From Polydactylus sextarius (taxonomy: Eukaryota > Chordata > Actinopteri > Polynemidae): a stretch of DNA of 64,000 bases. Under the pieces are notes generated by a model. The model saw only the letters and a program-made list of their open reading frames with translations. It made no database searches and was not told the DNA's origin. The stretch lies in NCBI GenBank assembly GCA_016801845.1, contig CM028926.1, positions 9,460,501-9,524,500 of the forward strand, given 5' to 3'. Made by a program: the position numbers and the translations under genes. This document shows positions 50,224-62,800 of this stretch, in pieces (position 1 is the stretch's first letter; each line of letters begins with the position of its first letter).

Positions 50224-52914
50224 GGTAAAACTTTCTTAAACGTTTTGGCTGCTTTTGCTCGCGTGTTTCCGTCTCACCTGTGCTCGTGCTGCTAGCACGC
50301 TCTCACCTGTTTGTTCTGTATATTGACTTAATTGCAACGCGGAAGTTCTAGTTTGGCCTCGTGCTGCTTGTTTGCTTGTTTGCTTGTTTGTTTGTTTGTT
50401 TGTTTGTTTGTGGTGAAATATGGCCGCTCTCTGATTGTTTTGATGATGTTGTTTCTCGGTTTATTGTAAACAAGTGTGTTGTTTATTTGATTGATCTTGA
50501 TGTAAACATGGTTGTGGTCTCGTGCGCACACACAGTAATTATTCTCTCACTTCTCTCATGGAAAACTGTGTCTCACGCGCACATTTGGGAGCTTCTGTGG
50601 TACTGTTTTGTTTTTTTATTTTATGTTTTATTTTTTCCACACGTGTCATGTTCAGCTGCGCTTTAAAGGCACATTTCTCCTCAAAGCTCCGGGTTTATGT
50701 GACAGCTTGTTTTATTATTCTTCACATCATAATTAGGTGTAAAGTGCTGAGCTCCTGTTTCGTGGTTTGGCTCGTTGCTTCACACATCTCCAACCTTATG
50801 ATGGTCATCTGCTTTTTTTTTTATCAGCACTTCATAACTTCCTATAGGAGCAGAGATTTCTCTGCTTTGCTGCTGTAGCTCATGAATTCTGCTCATGTTA
50901 TGAATTCTGGTGATTTCATATATTTTTTTATGTCTGTAATTATCTGCAGCATAGCTGACAAGTCTTAACCTGCTGCTGCACCAGGTGCTCTGCAGGGCTC
51001 AGATTTATAGGCTACATCTCAATCCGCCAGACAGTAAATTCCCTGTAATGGTCAGAAGCTGCTGCTTTTGCTGGAGAAGAGGCCACGGAGCAGCTGCTGG
51101 ATCCCGTCGGATTGTGTTTAAACACCTTCCTACATTTAATCTGCGGGATTTTTTTATTTTTTTTTTTTGCTTCCTGTCTGCACCGCTGAGCTTTCTTGCA
51201 TGTTTGTGTGTGAGTGACACGTCACAAACTAAAAGTTGAACATCAACTCTCTGCGCTGCTGTTTGCACCTAATAAATCAGATCCATCTGAGCTGACTGAG
51301 TGACATGTTTGTAGTTAAATGGGTGTAACATGACAGTTTGTCATTATCAGCTCTGTTTTTTTTCCATCTTTTTCAACTTAAATACTTTTTTTTTGGTGAC
51401 TTTATTGGCTTTAAGTGGACGTCTGTAGGCGTGTTGAAGTGTTTTATTATCATAGAAGACAATGCTGAGAGAACGAAAGCAGCTGTACAAGTGGAGGATT
51501 TCCAGCTCCTTTAATATTTTAATATTGTCTCTGGTTTCATTGGCCGTTTGAAAGCGTTTTTAATCACATCAGGACGCATTGGGCACATATAAAAATCGGA
51601 TTTTACTCTCGTTGCTGTTATTTGGACATTTGAAACCTGTTTGGGGAAACAGCCAGACTTGGATTGTTACAGACACACAATTTAAAACAGATAGAAACGT
51701 TCATAACGCTTCCAGAGGATATCTAACCTCTAAAGCTGTCATAAAAATTTGATGTTTGCGACGAGATGACTGACACTGAGGTCAACGCTGGAAATGCTCC
51801 GCTGCCCTTCTTGATGAGCGTAAAGAACCATGGCTAATTTTTTTTAAAGAGCAGTTTAAAAAAAAAAAAAAATGAATGAATTGCACATTCTCACCATCAC
51901 AAAACAGAAAAGCTTCCAGGCTTCAGTATGCAGATCCAAACATGTCACTCATATATACATATATATTTTTTGCAGCTCTCAATCTCCTCTGGCACCTGGA
52001 AAAAAAAAATGGAGATTGTTTACTCCAGTATTTCTGCAACGTGGCACCATTTGAACTACGAGGTCAATCCTGATTTCCATTTTTGCCTCATTCAGTGTAG
52101 TTCATTAACATCGTTACCAAGTTGCACAAACCCAGTTTGGGAAGCGGAGGCGTTTGGCTGCGTTTCTTATCGGTAACATATGATACATTTCTAATTTTAA
52201 GTGACATTTTTAAAGCGTTGATGTTCGTTATAATATCAAGATGTTCCAGGTTACTTTAGGTGTCTGGTAGTTCTACCAGTCACTTATTTGCATACACTTA
52301 TTTGTGTTTTTATTTTGGTGGGAAAAAAAAAAAAACATCAAATGGATTGAAGCAGTGAAATGAAAAGAGATTAATCTTTCAATGTTCCAGCCCACTCTGG
52401 GTTTTCTCCTGAATAACCTATGTTATATTTTAGCAATGGGGCACAGATGAATCCCAAATAAATATTTTACACCTATAAATAATTCTGTTTGTTTCTCCCG
52501 CTTGTGAGGAGCTGGTGCTACCTGCTTTTGCAAGCTGTGCAGGCCTCTGTCATACGTCCTGAATAATATGTGCGACACCTCAGACTGCATCTCCAGTTTA
52601 GAGTGCAAAAAAATCAACGACAAGAAAAAAAAAGACAGCTGATTCTGCAGTAAAACAATGGCATACATATTACCCCGAGGGCACACTCTGTTTGTTTTGC
52701 TACAGTTTCCATAATATGGCCATTACAGTATTTCATCATCATGAATAGTAACTTAAATGCGAGGAAAGTCACCTCCATAATGCAATATAAACATAGAAAT
52801 CATATTTCCCATGTTGTGTTGAATTAATTAGGTAATGTAATGCCATATTGAGGAAAGCAGAACAAGGTTCACACCATTATGGTTTTGCTTGATGTTTTGT
52901 TTCAGCAGTCAGAG
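50224..52914. other. No gene seen; possible intron
   Basis: Contains a (TTTG)n tract with TTGC variants at 50,367-50,411, T/A homopolymers and no supported exon. Confidence 0.45.
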
Positions 52915-53130
52915 TTTGGTTGTTTCATGTGGGCTCTGTTTGTGGCGTGCCTCAGGGAGCTGCTTTGGTCCCGCTCTCCCTCTGTGGTTGATGATACTAA
53001 TGAGGCAGTTTGTGAAGATTAAGACCATTATTCACTCATATGGTGGTAACACCGAGCACAGTGACTTACCTCTCTTACCTCCAGCTACAACAGACTTAAA
53101 TGCTCTACTTACTTTTCTCATAGGAGGAAG
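52915..53130 (+). pseudogene. Degraded LINE reverse-transcriptase fragment
   Basis: CGVPQGAALVPLS at about 52,941-52,980 matches the conserved GVPQGSVLGPLLF block of L2/CR1-like reverse transcriptases. In a second frame, VKIKTIIHSYGGNTEHSDLP at about 53,007-53,070 matches the YADDT catalytic block and its flanks, with the two catalytic aspartates' site changed to YGGNT. Stops and a frame change lie between. Only about 70 codons are recognisable, so this is a dead fragment. Confidence 0.7.
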
Positions 53131-55184
53131 AAGAAGAAGAAAAAAGTCCATTTATTTTAAGTCAACTGTGCGGAAACGATGACAAGAAAAAAAAAACAAA
53201 AAAAAAAAAAAACAAACTAAATTCAGCAGCGTATTTGTCTTACTGACTCCAAAAGCAGGAAATGTCTTTTATTAAATAAAGTGACTCTATTAAGTGGGAT
53301 ATGAGGTAACCTTGTAAGTGTAAGATGTTGTGTATTTCAGTGATCTGATTGGCTGAAATTAACCAGTGATGGACAGATGGTTCGTCCAATCACCTGCCAT
53401 GTTTTTTGTGGAAGAGCCCAATAGCAGCTAGGATGGTGTGTGTTCATATTTGACACAGAGCAGAGCTGTTGTCGAGAGTTATTGTGAACAGTAGGAATGA
53501 TTTCAAGGTCGATCTGTTGGAAGAAGAAGAGGAGGAGCTGGTCTGTTGTCTCGGTAGTGAACTGTGGAGAGGACTGGATGGTTTGGGTTGTTCATGATTG
53601 ACGAAATGATGTGAGTTTTATAGCACTTTTCAGACTATAATTACAAAGCACTTAACATGAATATAGAAGAGCAAATGGGAAAAGGTGTTAAGACATGAGT
53701 CTTAACAACCTTAATCACAATGAATGTTAAAACGAAGGTTGAGTCGACTCAGTTTGGCTCAAATAGCTTTTGTATAAAAGAGGAAGTGTGAGCAGCATGT
53801 GACCAGTCAGGGACATGGACCACCACCAGTGACATACAGGGATTTTAGATAGGTAGTAGATCTGGATCTAGTTATTCATTTAATAGAATAAATAATAATA
53901 AATGTGTCTTGCTCGGATGTTTTCTCATGAGGTGCATGACAAATTTAGCTTTATTCTTTTGTTTGCTACTCCTGTGATGTCAAACAGTGAGAGGAGGAAA
54001 TAAAAGATAAATACAAAAAAGCCAAATTCAAAGCAGTAGACTTTACTTTCATATCTTACGACAAGTACAACATACAAAGCTTTAGTGCTTCAGTCAGTCT
54101 CAGCTGCATGATTTCAGTAAACACCAGCACAATGAAATAGCTCTGACATTGCTGCAGCCAACAGGAAAAAAAAAATGAAAGCAGAAGACAGGAGGGTGCC
54201 CTCCTACACACAGTCCACTCCTGCTGAGGAGCCGGCCCTCTGCAATAATGACAATCGCTCATAAAAAAAAAAAAAAAAAAAAAAACGTCAGTGAAAGCTA
54301 AAGGTTTGCCGGTTTCTGAACACATTTACCCTCCTGAGAGACCTGCTCTGATCTGTGCACCGAGCTCTGCAGGATCTTCTATGAATGAAATGGTGATGGT
54401 ATTTTCCAAGAGAATAGATTGACCAGTAGGCGGTGCTTTTAGAGATGTTGTTTTGAACATTAAGCTGCTCTCGGCCAGGTGAGGATACTATGGAGATTTT
54501 TACCCCCGTGAAGAAATGAACTGCACTTAAAAGAAAGTCAGGGTTGAACTTAAAGTTACCTCACTAACCTCAGCACTAGCCTCAGGTCTGTTCAAATGAG
54601 TTCAAAGATGTGAATTAATTAAGAGAATTACCGAGCCAAGGGCGAGTTGTTCAGAGGTTTAAAAGCCCTGATGGCAAAGGCACCTCTTATTTCTAATCTA
54701 CAGTTTGAAACAATCAATAGAGACAGTGAATGAGAACATCAGCTGTAGAAAAGAGATCTGTGTTGGACTTTAAGGAGCTTTTCATCAGATGTTTCAAATT
54801 ATTATTTTAAAGTAAAAATAATCCAGCAGAGATCAGATGTTCTTGTGGGATTTTTACAAAGTTCACACAGAAGTTTATAAATTTTGACTTTTACTTTGTG
54901 TTCAAAAACTAAACTGGTTCAAAAAAAACAAAACACGACATTTCTCAGCTGATTTCTGATATTTATTTTATTTACAACAAAGAGAATTAATAATAATTTC
55001 TGTGCAGACATTTTGTGAAGATCAGAAGATCAGGTGCGTTTCGTTTCTTCATGATACAACGTTTGAGCCTCATAAAGTTGTAATTCAACATTATGTTAAA
55101 AGCAAAACAACCCGTCGTGACGGTGTTTTATTGTATGTGAGACATTGATATGTATCGTAAACATCACAAAATGTTCACAGTTGT

Positions 55185-55224
<40 letters not shown>

Positions 55225-58200
55225 CCTCTGAGATGTTGAAGGGAGAAAAGGCGAAGGCAGTGGAGCTGCCTTTTTTTTTTTATTTCAGCTTTGATTTCAG
55301 CTCGACCTGAGGTTCTCTATGCTCCGAGTTTCTCGGCCTATAGGGCGCCCGAAAGATGAAAGTGAATATCACTTTGTAATGTGTATGAAGTGAGTTACAA
55401 ACTATACTGGGAAGTTGTCTCTTTTGAACGATGAATCTGCAACAGAGAAGATGATATCTGGCTTTGTCGCTTCTCTCACATCAGTCGACAACACGACTCC
55501 TCAGCTGTAGAGTTGTAGAGTTGTGTATTTTTGACCTTTTCTCCTTTTATTTACACGCTAATTAAAGTTGGATGTAATTAAAGGGGTGTGTCTCTCTGTA
55601 AATAACAGCAGGGTTGTGAGAAAACAAGAATGACACGGCAGCATGAACTCCTGGAATAACTCCCATTGTCTTGTTAATTACAAAGGCTTCGCTACAACGT
55701 TCACAACTAAACATATATATTTAACTCGGTCCTTGCAGGCGATGAAAAGCTGCACTGAAATAGATGTCCTGTGCCTACAAGACAGTAAATACCACTTGTC
55801 ATTACTCCTGGATCTGTCTAATCCAGTGGGAGGCAGCGCATAACGTCATCATTTTAATTTCACTGGCCAATAATCACATGAAATCATTCAAAACAGGAAA
55901 CAATTCTTTTCCAACTCTTTCAGTGTAATTGATGTAAATCACAGCATCTACTGTATATTTGATAATACAATTAATAATCTTAATTAAACATTAAGATTAT
56001 CATTAAAAAAAAGCACCATTTCTGCTCTAACATCAAGATTTTTTTCCTGCATATTTTTTCCTAATTAAAATGTTCAGTCTAATAAATATTGAGTTGCTTT
56101 GATTAGAAATAACTAAAGCAGTGAATAGATTATACAAATTAGATTCATATATTAATTTATTTCTACTATTGTGGCACGGATGCACAACAAAAGCGGCTCA
56201 TGTTCAAATTAGCTGCAGTGCAATGAATATGATCTGCATGAGAAAAAACGGTTCGCCAGTAGAAAGATTTATTAAAATCCTTGTCCGGTCTCATTTTTCA
56301 AGCTACAGTTCCTTGGGTTGTATAACAGGAAGTGTAGTTATACAGTGCATTGACAGCTGAGGGTCACAAAGAACTGCATAAGCTCTGACAAGCGTCACGG
56401 GGGGAAATGAACAGCGAAACCTGGGAGAGGAAATTAAAAATTAAGTGGGTTTCTATATGTGGTGCCAAAACTCCCAGCATCATGAAGTGCACAGCTGATA
56501 TTCAAGGTGATTATTTCGTGGCTAAATGGAGTAGAAATGTTAATGTTAATCACCCAAAATCTCTTGATATAAAACAAGTCTCCGAAGCAGTTTTGAGGTA
56601 ATCGCACTTGTTTGTGTTCGTCTTTAATCAGCGGTTGAAATCAGACGACGGTGCGTTGAGATGCTCTTGTTCGGAGCTGTCCTTGGTGCTGAAATCCTGT
56701 CTTGACCCTCTTGGTATTACTGTGTTCTTGTGTTAATTAACCCAACATATCTTCATAATAGTAGAGCGTAATTAGACATTCACAATTGAAGAAGAAAGCC
56801 TCTGAGGGAGTAAACATGTTTTGAATTTTTTTTTTTGAATCGATGTCGATCAGATCAAAATTACAAATTTAACATTTTTAAAACAGAAGAATTTCTACAC
56901 AAACCTGCAACATCCATTGATGAAACTGGTAATTGATCTACAGAAAATCCCGTTATGTGCCATGTTAAGTTGAATATCTTTCAACGGAAATGTCAATTCA
57001 AGAACTAATCAGCGACTTGACAGAGAAACTAGTCCCTATCTTCAGATGAATTTAAATTTCTAGCTTCAAACGACTCCTCCCTCCAAGGAAATGAAATTCA
57101 TTTTCCTAGTGTCAGCTTTTTTTTTTTTTTTTTTTTTTTGACCATTTGATAGTTTATTAATTTATTCACTGTCCATTCAACAGCAAAAATGAAAATCTCC
57201 GACAGACCGTGATTAGTTTTGTTGTAAGACCTTAAATATTTGATGTCGCCGAGGCAATATTTAACCGTGTCAGAGCTCATTGTCGTCATTAGACTTCACA
57301 GGCGAATGTGATGAGTCTTATCAGCCGCACGCTGAAAAGAAAAAAAGGCTACGAACATAAAGAAATTAACGTCTATAACGAGACGTAATTGAAACTTGAA
57401 CCTTGGAGGTTTTAGGAGCTCTCGCTTTTACTTCGTGTTTGTAGTCGAGTCTGAAATGACCAGAGACGTGTGATTCTTCTCTAACGCTGCTGAACTGCAT
57501 CGTAAAATGTTGATCAGCACTCGCTGCATTTTAGTTTTTATAATTGTTATTAGTTGTAGCTAATAACACGTCTGATCATCTGTTTCAGGGACTCGTTTAA
57601 CATTTTCAATTTGTTGTTATTGGACTCGGATATGAACTGATCAGACTTTGTAAGTCAAAGGTCAAAGTCACAGTGGTTTTTTTGTTGCATCTCAAGAATA
57701 ATTAACTGTATCTGGACCGATAGACAGAGACGTTTAATTATCAAACGGTTATTCTTATCTTAAATGAGCCGTCGTACTGTTTCACAGAGGATTTGAATAA
57801 TCAAACGTCTTCTATACAACGGTGTTTTAATGGTTCTGGTACAGAAGAGTTTAGAAAAAATACTAATTATAGAGTTTTTCAGTGTGGGGTATTAATCTGC
57901 TGCTTTATTGTTTCATGTGCTGATAAATCTTGACCCTGGAGTGTTTTTGCAACACATTTACTTCCTGATGCGGCTACATTTTCTCTTCCATAACCTCAAA
58001 CAACCTCTCGGACTGAAGTCCAGCTGCCATCGTCTTCTTCATGTAGTGGCAGTGTAATCCCAGCAGATATCCGGAGAAGATGCCAAGTCTTGTAAGAAAC
58101 AGAAATGCTGAGCTGAGGAAGTCTGCAGCTGCATCATTTCATCATATTTTCCAACCAGCAGTTGCAAAGAATTTTAAAAATGCAGACGTTGTTGTTGTTG

Positions 58201-58599
58201 TATCTTCTCTCCTCCTGAACTCTTACTTAACATCATCAACACCTGGCGTCTGCACATCGAGACACTCACCTATCTTTTAAAACCCAAACAAAAGGATGTG
58301 GTTTCCATCTGTATGTAAACACCTGAGAATGTAAAACTAGGGGTGTTAAGGACACTGTGTTTACCTCTGACATCCAACATGTACCCATTTCACTTCTACT
58401 CCCACAGCTGCTTATTTTCACCCTAAAGTAAATGCGGATAATACGACAGAAGCTGTGTAACATCCATTTATTCTCATGCAGCATACTTGATCGGTAAATC
58501 ATATCCTCCAGTGTGTCACCTGTCTCAGTGCTATGGTCTGATGCTGAATTGGCAGCTAAAATCATAGATATCGAAGCTTAAAATTTGCTTAACAATGAC
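53131..58599. other. No gene seen
   Basis: AT-rich DNA with A runs (53,190-53,213; 54,264-54,284), (CA)n at 55,187-55,219 and a T run at 57,119-57,139. The segment 53,330-53,480 (gattggctgaaattaaccag, ccaatcacctgccatg) may be part of another dispersed repeat. Confidence 0.45.
55187..55219. repeat. (CA)n microsatellite
   Basis: About 16 uninterrupted CA dinucleotides. Confidence 0.95.
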
Positions 58600-59290
58600 T
58601 TTTCTAATTTTAGAAGCGGACCTGCTGGCTGTGAGATTAAAGATGAAGTGAGGGACGAGTACAGGAGAAAAATTAAAAGGTCTGTGTCTGGCAACTGTGC
58701 AGCTTTTTCTTTGAAACAACAGGAAGTCTCTTGAATGTGAAAGGAAATCTAATGAGGTGCTTCTGGCAAAGGTTGAGTCTCTTAAGGCACTGAATGATTT
58801 TTATCGCCCCGTGGATTTCACATCCCTTGTTACAAAAACATTTGAAGACATTATAAAATCTGAAATTTTACACCAAGAGAGCGACACGTTGGATCTCTTA
58901 CAGTTTTGCCTTCGGGACACAGAGGGGAGTGGAGGATGCTACAAACACTCAGTTAAATCTTCTACTGAGGCACCTGCAGGGAAATAAGAACCACGTCTGC
59001 TGCTATTGACTTTTCTCCTGCTTTTAATTGTATTCAGGCTCTTATCTAATTTGAACATGGATTTTCTCAGTACAGTATGTTGGTTCACTGGCTTTTTAAC
59101 AAACAGATATCAGTTGAGTTTAATGGAACCAGGTCCAGTAAATTTCCATCTTCCACCGGGATCCCTTGGGCTCTTGGTGTGTGTGTGTGTGTTATATTCA
59201 GATGAGCACCTGAGAAATCTGACTGTGAATACAGCTGAATCTGTTTTCTGTTGTGACCACAATTTCTCTCAAATGAAACTGACACAAATC
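58600..59290 (+). pseudogene. Degraded LINE (L2/CR1-like) reverse-transcriptase relic
   Basis: A frame-broken series matches a non-LTR retrotransposon ORF2 in order. IKDEVRDEYRRKIKR lies at about 58,637-58,680. LNDFYRPVDFTSLVTKTFED follows at about 58,790-58,850 (family block NDYRPVALTSLVMK-FE), then IIKSEILHQ and LDLLQF. One frame over, RGVEDAT-like VEDATNTQLNLLLRHLQGNK runs at about 58,933-58,990, then IDFSPAFNCIQALI with a stop (family block IDFSSAFNTIQP). TVCWFTGFLTNRYQ is near 59,070-59,110. At least three frameshifts and several stops are present. The 5' part, the YADD block and the 3' end are missing or unreadable. The relic is abutted on its right by the fold-back element at 59,316. 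Confidence 0.82.
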
Positions 59291-59315
59291 CAGATGCTAC
59301 GTGTGAAAAGACAAA

Positions 59316-59840
59316 TTAAAGTGATGATCCAGAGTAACATGAACCCAGGGTCTGTTTCACCACGAATACCAGTCAAACTCCCCTCAAGAGATATTCTACG
59401 TTGGTTGAAGTAATATCGAGTTTGACCGTCTTTTGTTTTCACAACCAAATAGTTAACAATGAATTGGGCAGTCAGCCAAACGTATCTAAACTGTCATTTT
59501 TTAACCACTAATAAAGCTCAAAATATCACTTCACTTCAGCAGTAGCATGAATAGGGTCCCTACACATAAACTGAAGTACTGATAATTAGTAAGTGAACCC
59601 AGAGTTTATTAAAAACACTGTGAAGGATGTTCCACAACAGCAGATTCAACATTTTCCTCAATTTTTCATGGACACAGTGACCTGTTGTTAAGGAAAATGA
59701 TGAATCTGCTGATGTGGAACATCCTTCACCACCAGTTATTATAAAACAAGACATTGGGTAAGTCTTGTAAAACAGTGTTTTTAATCGTATTCATGGTGAA
59801 ATAGACTCTGGGTTCATGTTACTCTGGACCATCACTTTAA
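59316..59840. mobile_element. Fold-back element with TTAA ends (about 525 bp)
   Basis: Terminal inverted repeats: TTAA then agtgatgatccagagtaaca at the left (59,316-59,340 onward). The right end has the inverted match with TTAA at 59,837-59,840. Over 48 bases the arms differ at four positions. Both ends carry TTAA, as expected for a TTAA-targeting (piggyBac-type) miniature element. Inside, 59,620-59,658 and 59,691-59,729 form a second inverted repeat of 39 bases with a 32-base loop, and further internal words repeat the arms (acccagagtttattaaaaac near 59,598-59,617). No coding capacity. Confidence 0.75.
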
Positions 59841-62800
59841 CACTGATCCCTGTCGTTTCTATTCATGTGATTTTCAAGTTTGACAGTGAGTTTTAAACAT
59901 ATAAACAACCGTTGCGCTCTAAGATCCATGGTCCTCTTTTTATTGACCGTAGCGCCCGTATGAAGTCAGACTTTTTATCTTTACTGTGACGTCATGTCAG
60001 TGCATCATCTTGTGCTGTGATTCACAGACCAGGGTAGAGTCTGTAGAACAGAATCTGGTAAAGTACAGAAAGCAAAGAATAATCTGACATGAGGGTAACA
60101 TTTTGTTACTTAAGATGGCTTAAAACCCGCTGTGATAAGTTTCAGATTTTGTACTTTATGCTATCAAACCATGAAATATGACATAAACTGTGCACTACTC
60201 CACATTATTTCAGCACTATGCTCCTACAGCGCTGTCATTCAGTAATGGCTTTTCCAGTGTTACAATGTCAGAGTGTCTCCATTCAGTTGCTGTTGTGCTC
60301 TGAACCTTTTGATTCCAACGTGAGGACTGTCCGTGTGAAACTTTTTTTTTTTTGAAAGAGAGAGCCACTATTGTAGCTGCTGAAAATGGCTTTAATATCT
60401 GCTTGGCTGAATGCTGTGATTAGTAGACTCATTATATTGTCATGCTCTGATGCTCTTTTTCACCGCACACAAGCACTTCACCGACAGAAAGAGCCACAAC
60501 TTCTCAGACCTGCTCGGTACTTAAAGGCAAGGCAATTTGCCGCGTGCAGCTCAAAAAAACTCGAATCACAGCGTTCACATCGAGTGAACAAAACAACAGA
60601 ATTAAAGAAACTAGAAAATTATAGGCAGCCTGCCCTTAGAAGAGCTGTTCTGTTTGTGAATTGCGGATTGTGCTGAGGCCTTCGCTCTCCATTTCACCCC
60701 ACGGATCATTTGCCGTCTCTTCAAAAACTCTTACAGTAGCTGCTGTTCACACCCACCTCCTCTTCCCCTCTCTTTAACTCCCTCTCTCTCTCCGTTTCCA
60801 GCTGCGTGAAGCTCATCACATGCTTTCAGGAAGCTTCTCTGGCATGCACGAATCCAATTTCTGGTGACTAATCTGCATTTTCTATTTTTTTTCTCCCCCT
60901 CCCAACCTCCTCTCACTAAACACTTCTCACCATTTGCTGGACAGAGATGGAAATAGCGCAGGTAGAGGGCACAGCTGCAAATGTTTAACCTTGCTTGCAG
61001 GTCCAATTGTTATGCTTCGATTTTTATGAGCTGTATTTGCAAAGGGAGATAAGTCTTGAATATATGCAATATGCCTGTACTGTAGTTTCTTGGTTTTTCC
61101 ATTTGCATATCATATACATATTTGCCTATAGGGAGAGAAATACTGTATATCCATCCTAATTTAATGGATGTTTTTGAATTAAGCACTAATTCCTTTGTTG
61201 CCGTGGAAACATCATTTTATCAGTGTGGTGAATACGAAACTATAACATCTTCAGATCATCTCATGTTGTTGCTCATCGTGACTTTTTCACAACCTCGTGA
61301 TGATATAATGACTTAAAAATAAAAAAAAATAGGACAAATATTAATGTATGATATTAAAGTTAAGCAGTAATCTGTGTGTCTCTGTTGTAGCTGCTGCATT
61401 TCTCGGCGCCGCCACCGTGATAACATATGCGCAGCGAGAGAAATCCAATTGTTGAGAATCATGTCAGCTGAGCTGGGGGCCACAGCTTTTGCTCATGATT
61501 TATTACCGAAGCGCTGCCACATTTGCCAATAGGAAAACACTTTTAGTGGAGTCATGGGGATATACAGAGATGGATGAGGGTAAAAATTGAATAACATTTC
61601 TCCTGCACTCACCTCACTCTCATTTTCCTCAGCCTTCTCCATTTGTGACCAGGAGAAGGGAACTAGTTACATTTGACTGAGTCTGAATGCACATGTCGGT
61701 AGCTTTATTTGCAGAATGTGTTTTTCATTGTCATGATTTTTTTTTTTTTTTTAACTCTCTTCTATGGTAAGATGTTGTGCTCTCAGTCCAGAGGCGATAT
61801 CAGAGCTGCAGCTGGAGCTAAGCTCTGCAGTTCACATACTCAAGTATCACTTCCTTTGCCTCTATGAAAGGAAACACAAGCTCCTCTGTTGTCCAGAGTG
61901 GCTCTTGTTATTCCTTGTGTTTTTTAGCACCACCCCCAAAAGTCTACTTGTTTCATCTGTCAGGCTCTGTATCATCCGTCCCCTTGTGTGGCTGTGTGTG
62001 ACACAGTGTGTGATGTCGGGTTATTTGTTGAGCTGTATCTATTCTCACTGCAGATAACAATCTACACAAGTCACAAGTCCCCAGAATTCACCCAGACAAA
62101 AGGTTATAAACGACTTTCTACACAGTTGTTGCTTCTCTTTTCTTAACTTAAATTATACCCCCCCCCCCCAAACAATCCACACTTTATTGAAACCACTCCA
62201 CACATTGCAAAATTACTTAGTGTTATTTTTCACACACACATACATTCTTTCTGAACATAATAGCGATGCTTTTCTTTGAGCTCAAATGAAATAGAAAATT
62301 CATCATTTCAGGACTTTAACCTGTCATCGTCATTGACCTTAACATATTTTTACACATTTTTTTTTAGATAAATACACTGACACTGGGTCAGCGACATTAA
62401 ATTAACTTGAAATAACTTGACTCATTTTATCTGTATGTTGAACCGTCAGATGCCTTTGTACCTTTGTCCACATATTTTAGATTAAATTGTATTTTTTTTT
62501 CTTCTTCGAAAAATCGATATTAAAAACAGTCATTTTCCGCAGCCGTACATGTTTGTTTGGGCGGATGAAGTGGTGTATTTTTTTGTGTAAAGAGATGATT
62601 CACATACATTCTTTCTTTCCAACAAAATGATTTTTCATTTTCAGTTAAACTAAATTGATTTTCTGGCTAAGTTTTTTTTTAATCTGCGGCCACAACCTTT
62701 TGTATAATGATGAACTGCTTTATGTTTCCTCCAAAATTTATTTGATTGAATATAAATATGCAGTTTTTGTTTTTTTTTTTAAATCAAAGAAACAAACACA

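Noticed and set aside
58757..58987. 76-codon protein gene
   Set aside because: Block order and residues match a LINE reverse transcriptase interrupted by frameshifts.
61764..62057. 97-codon membrane-like protein
   Set aside because: Leu/Cys/Ser-rich chance translation, follows a long T run, no splice or family evidence.
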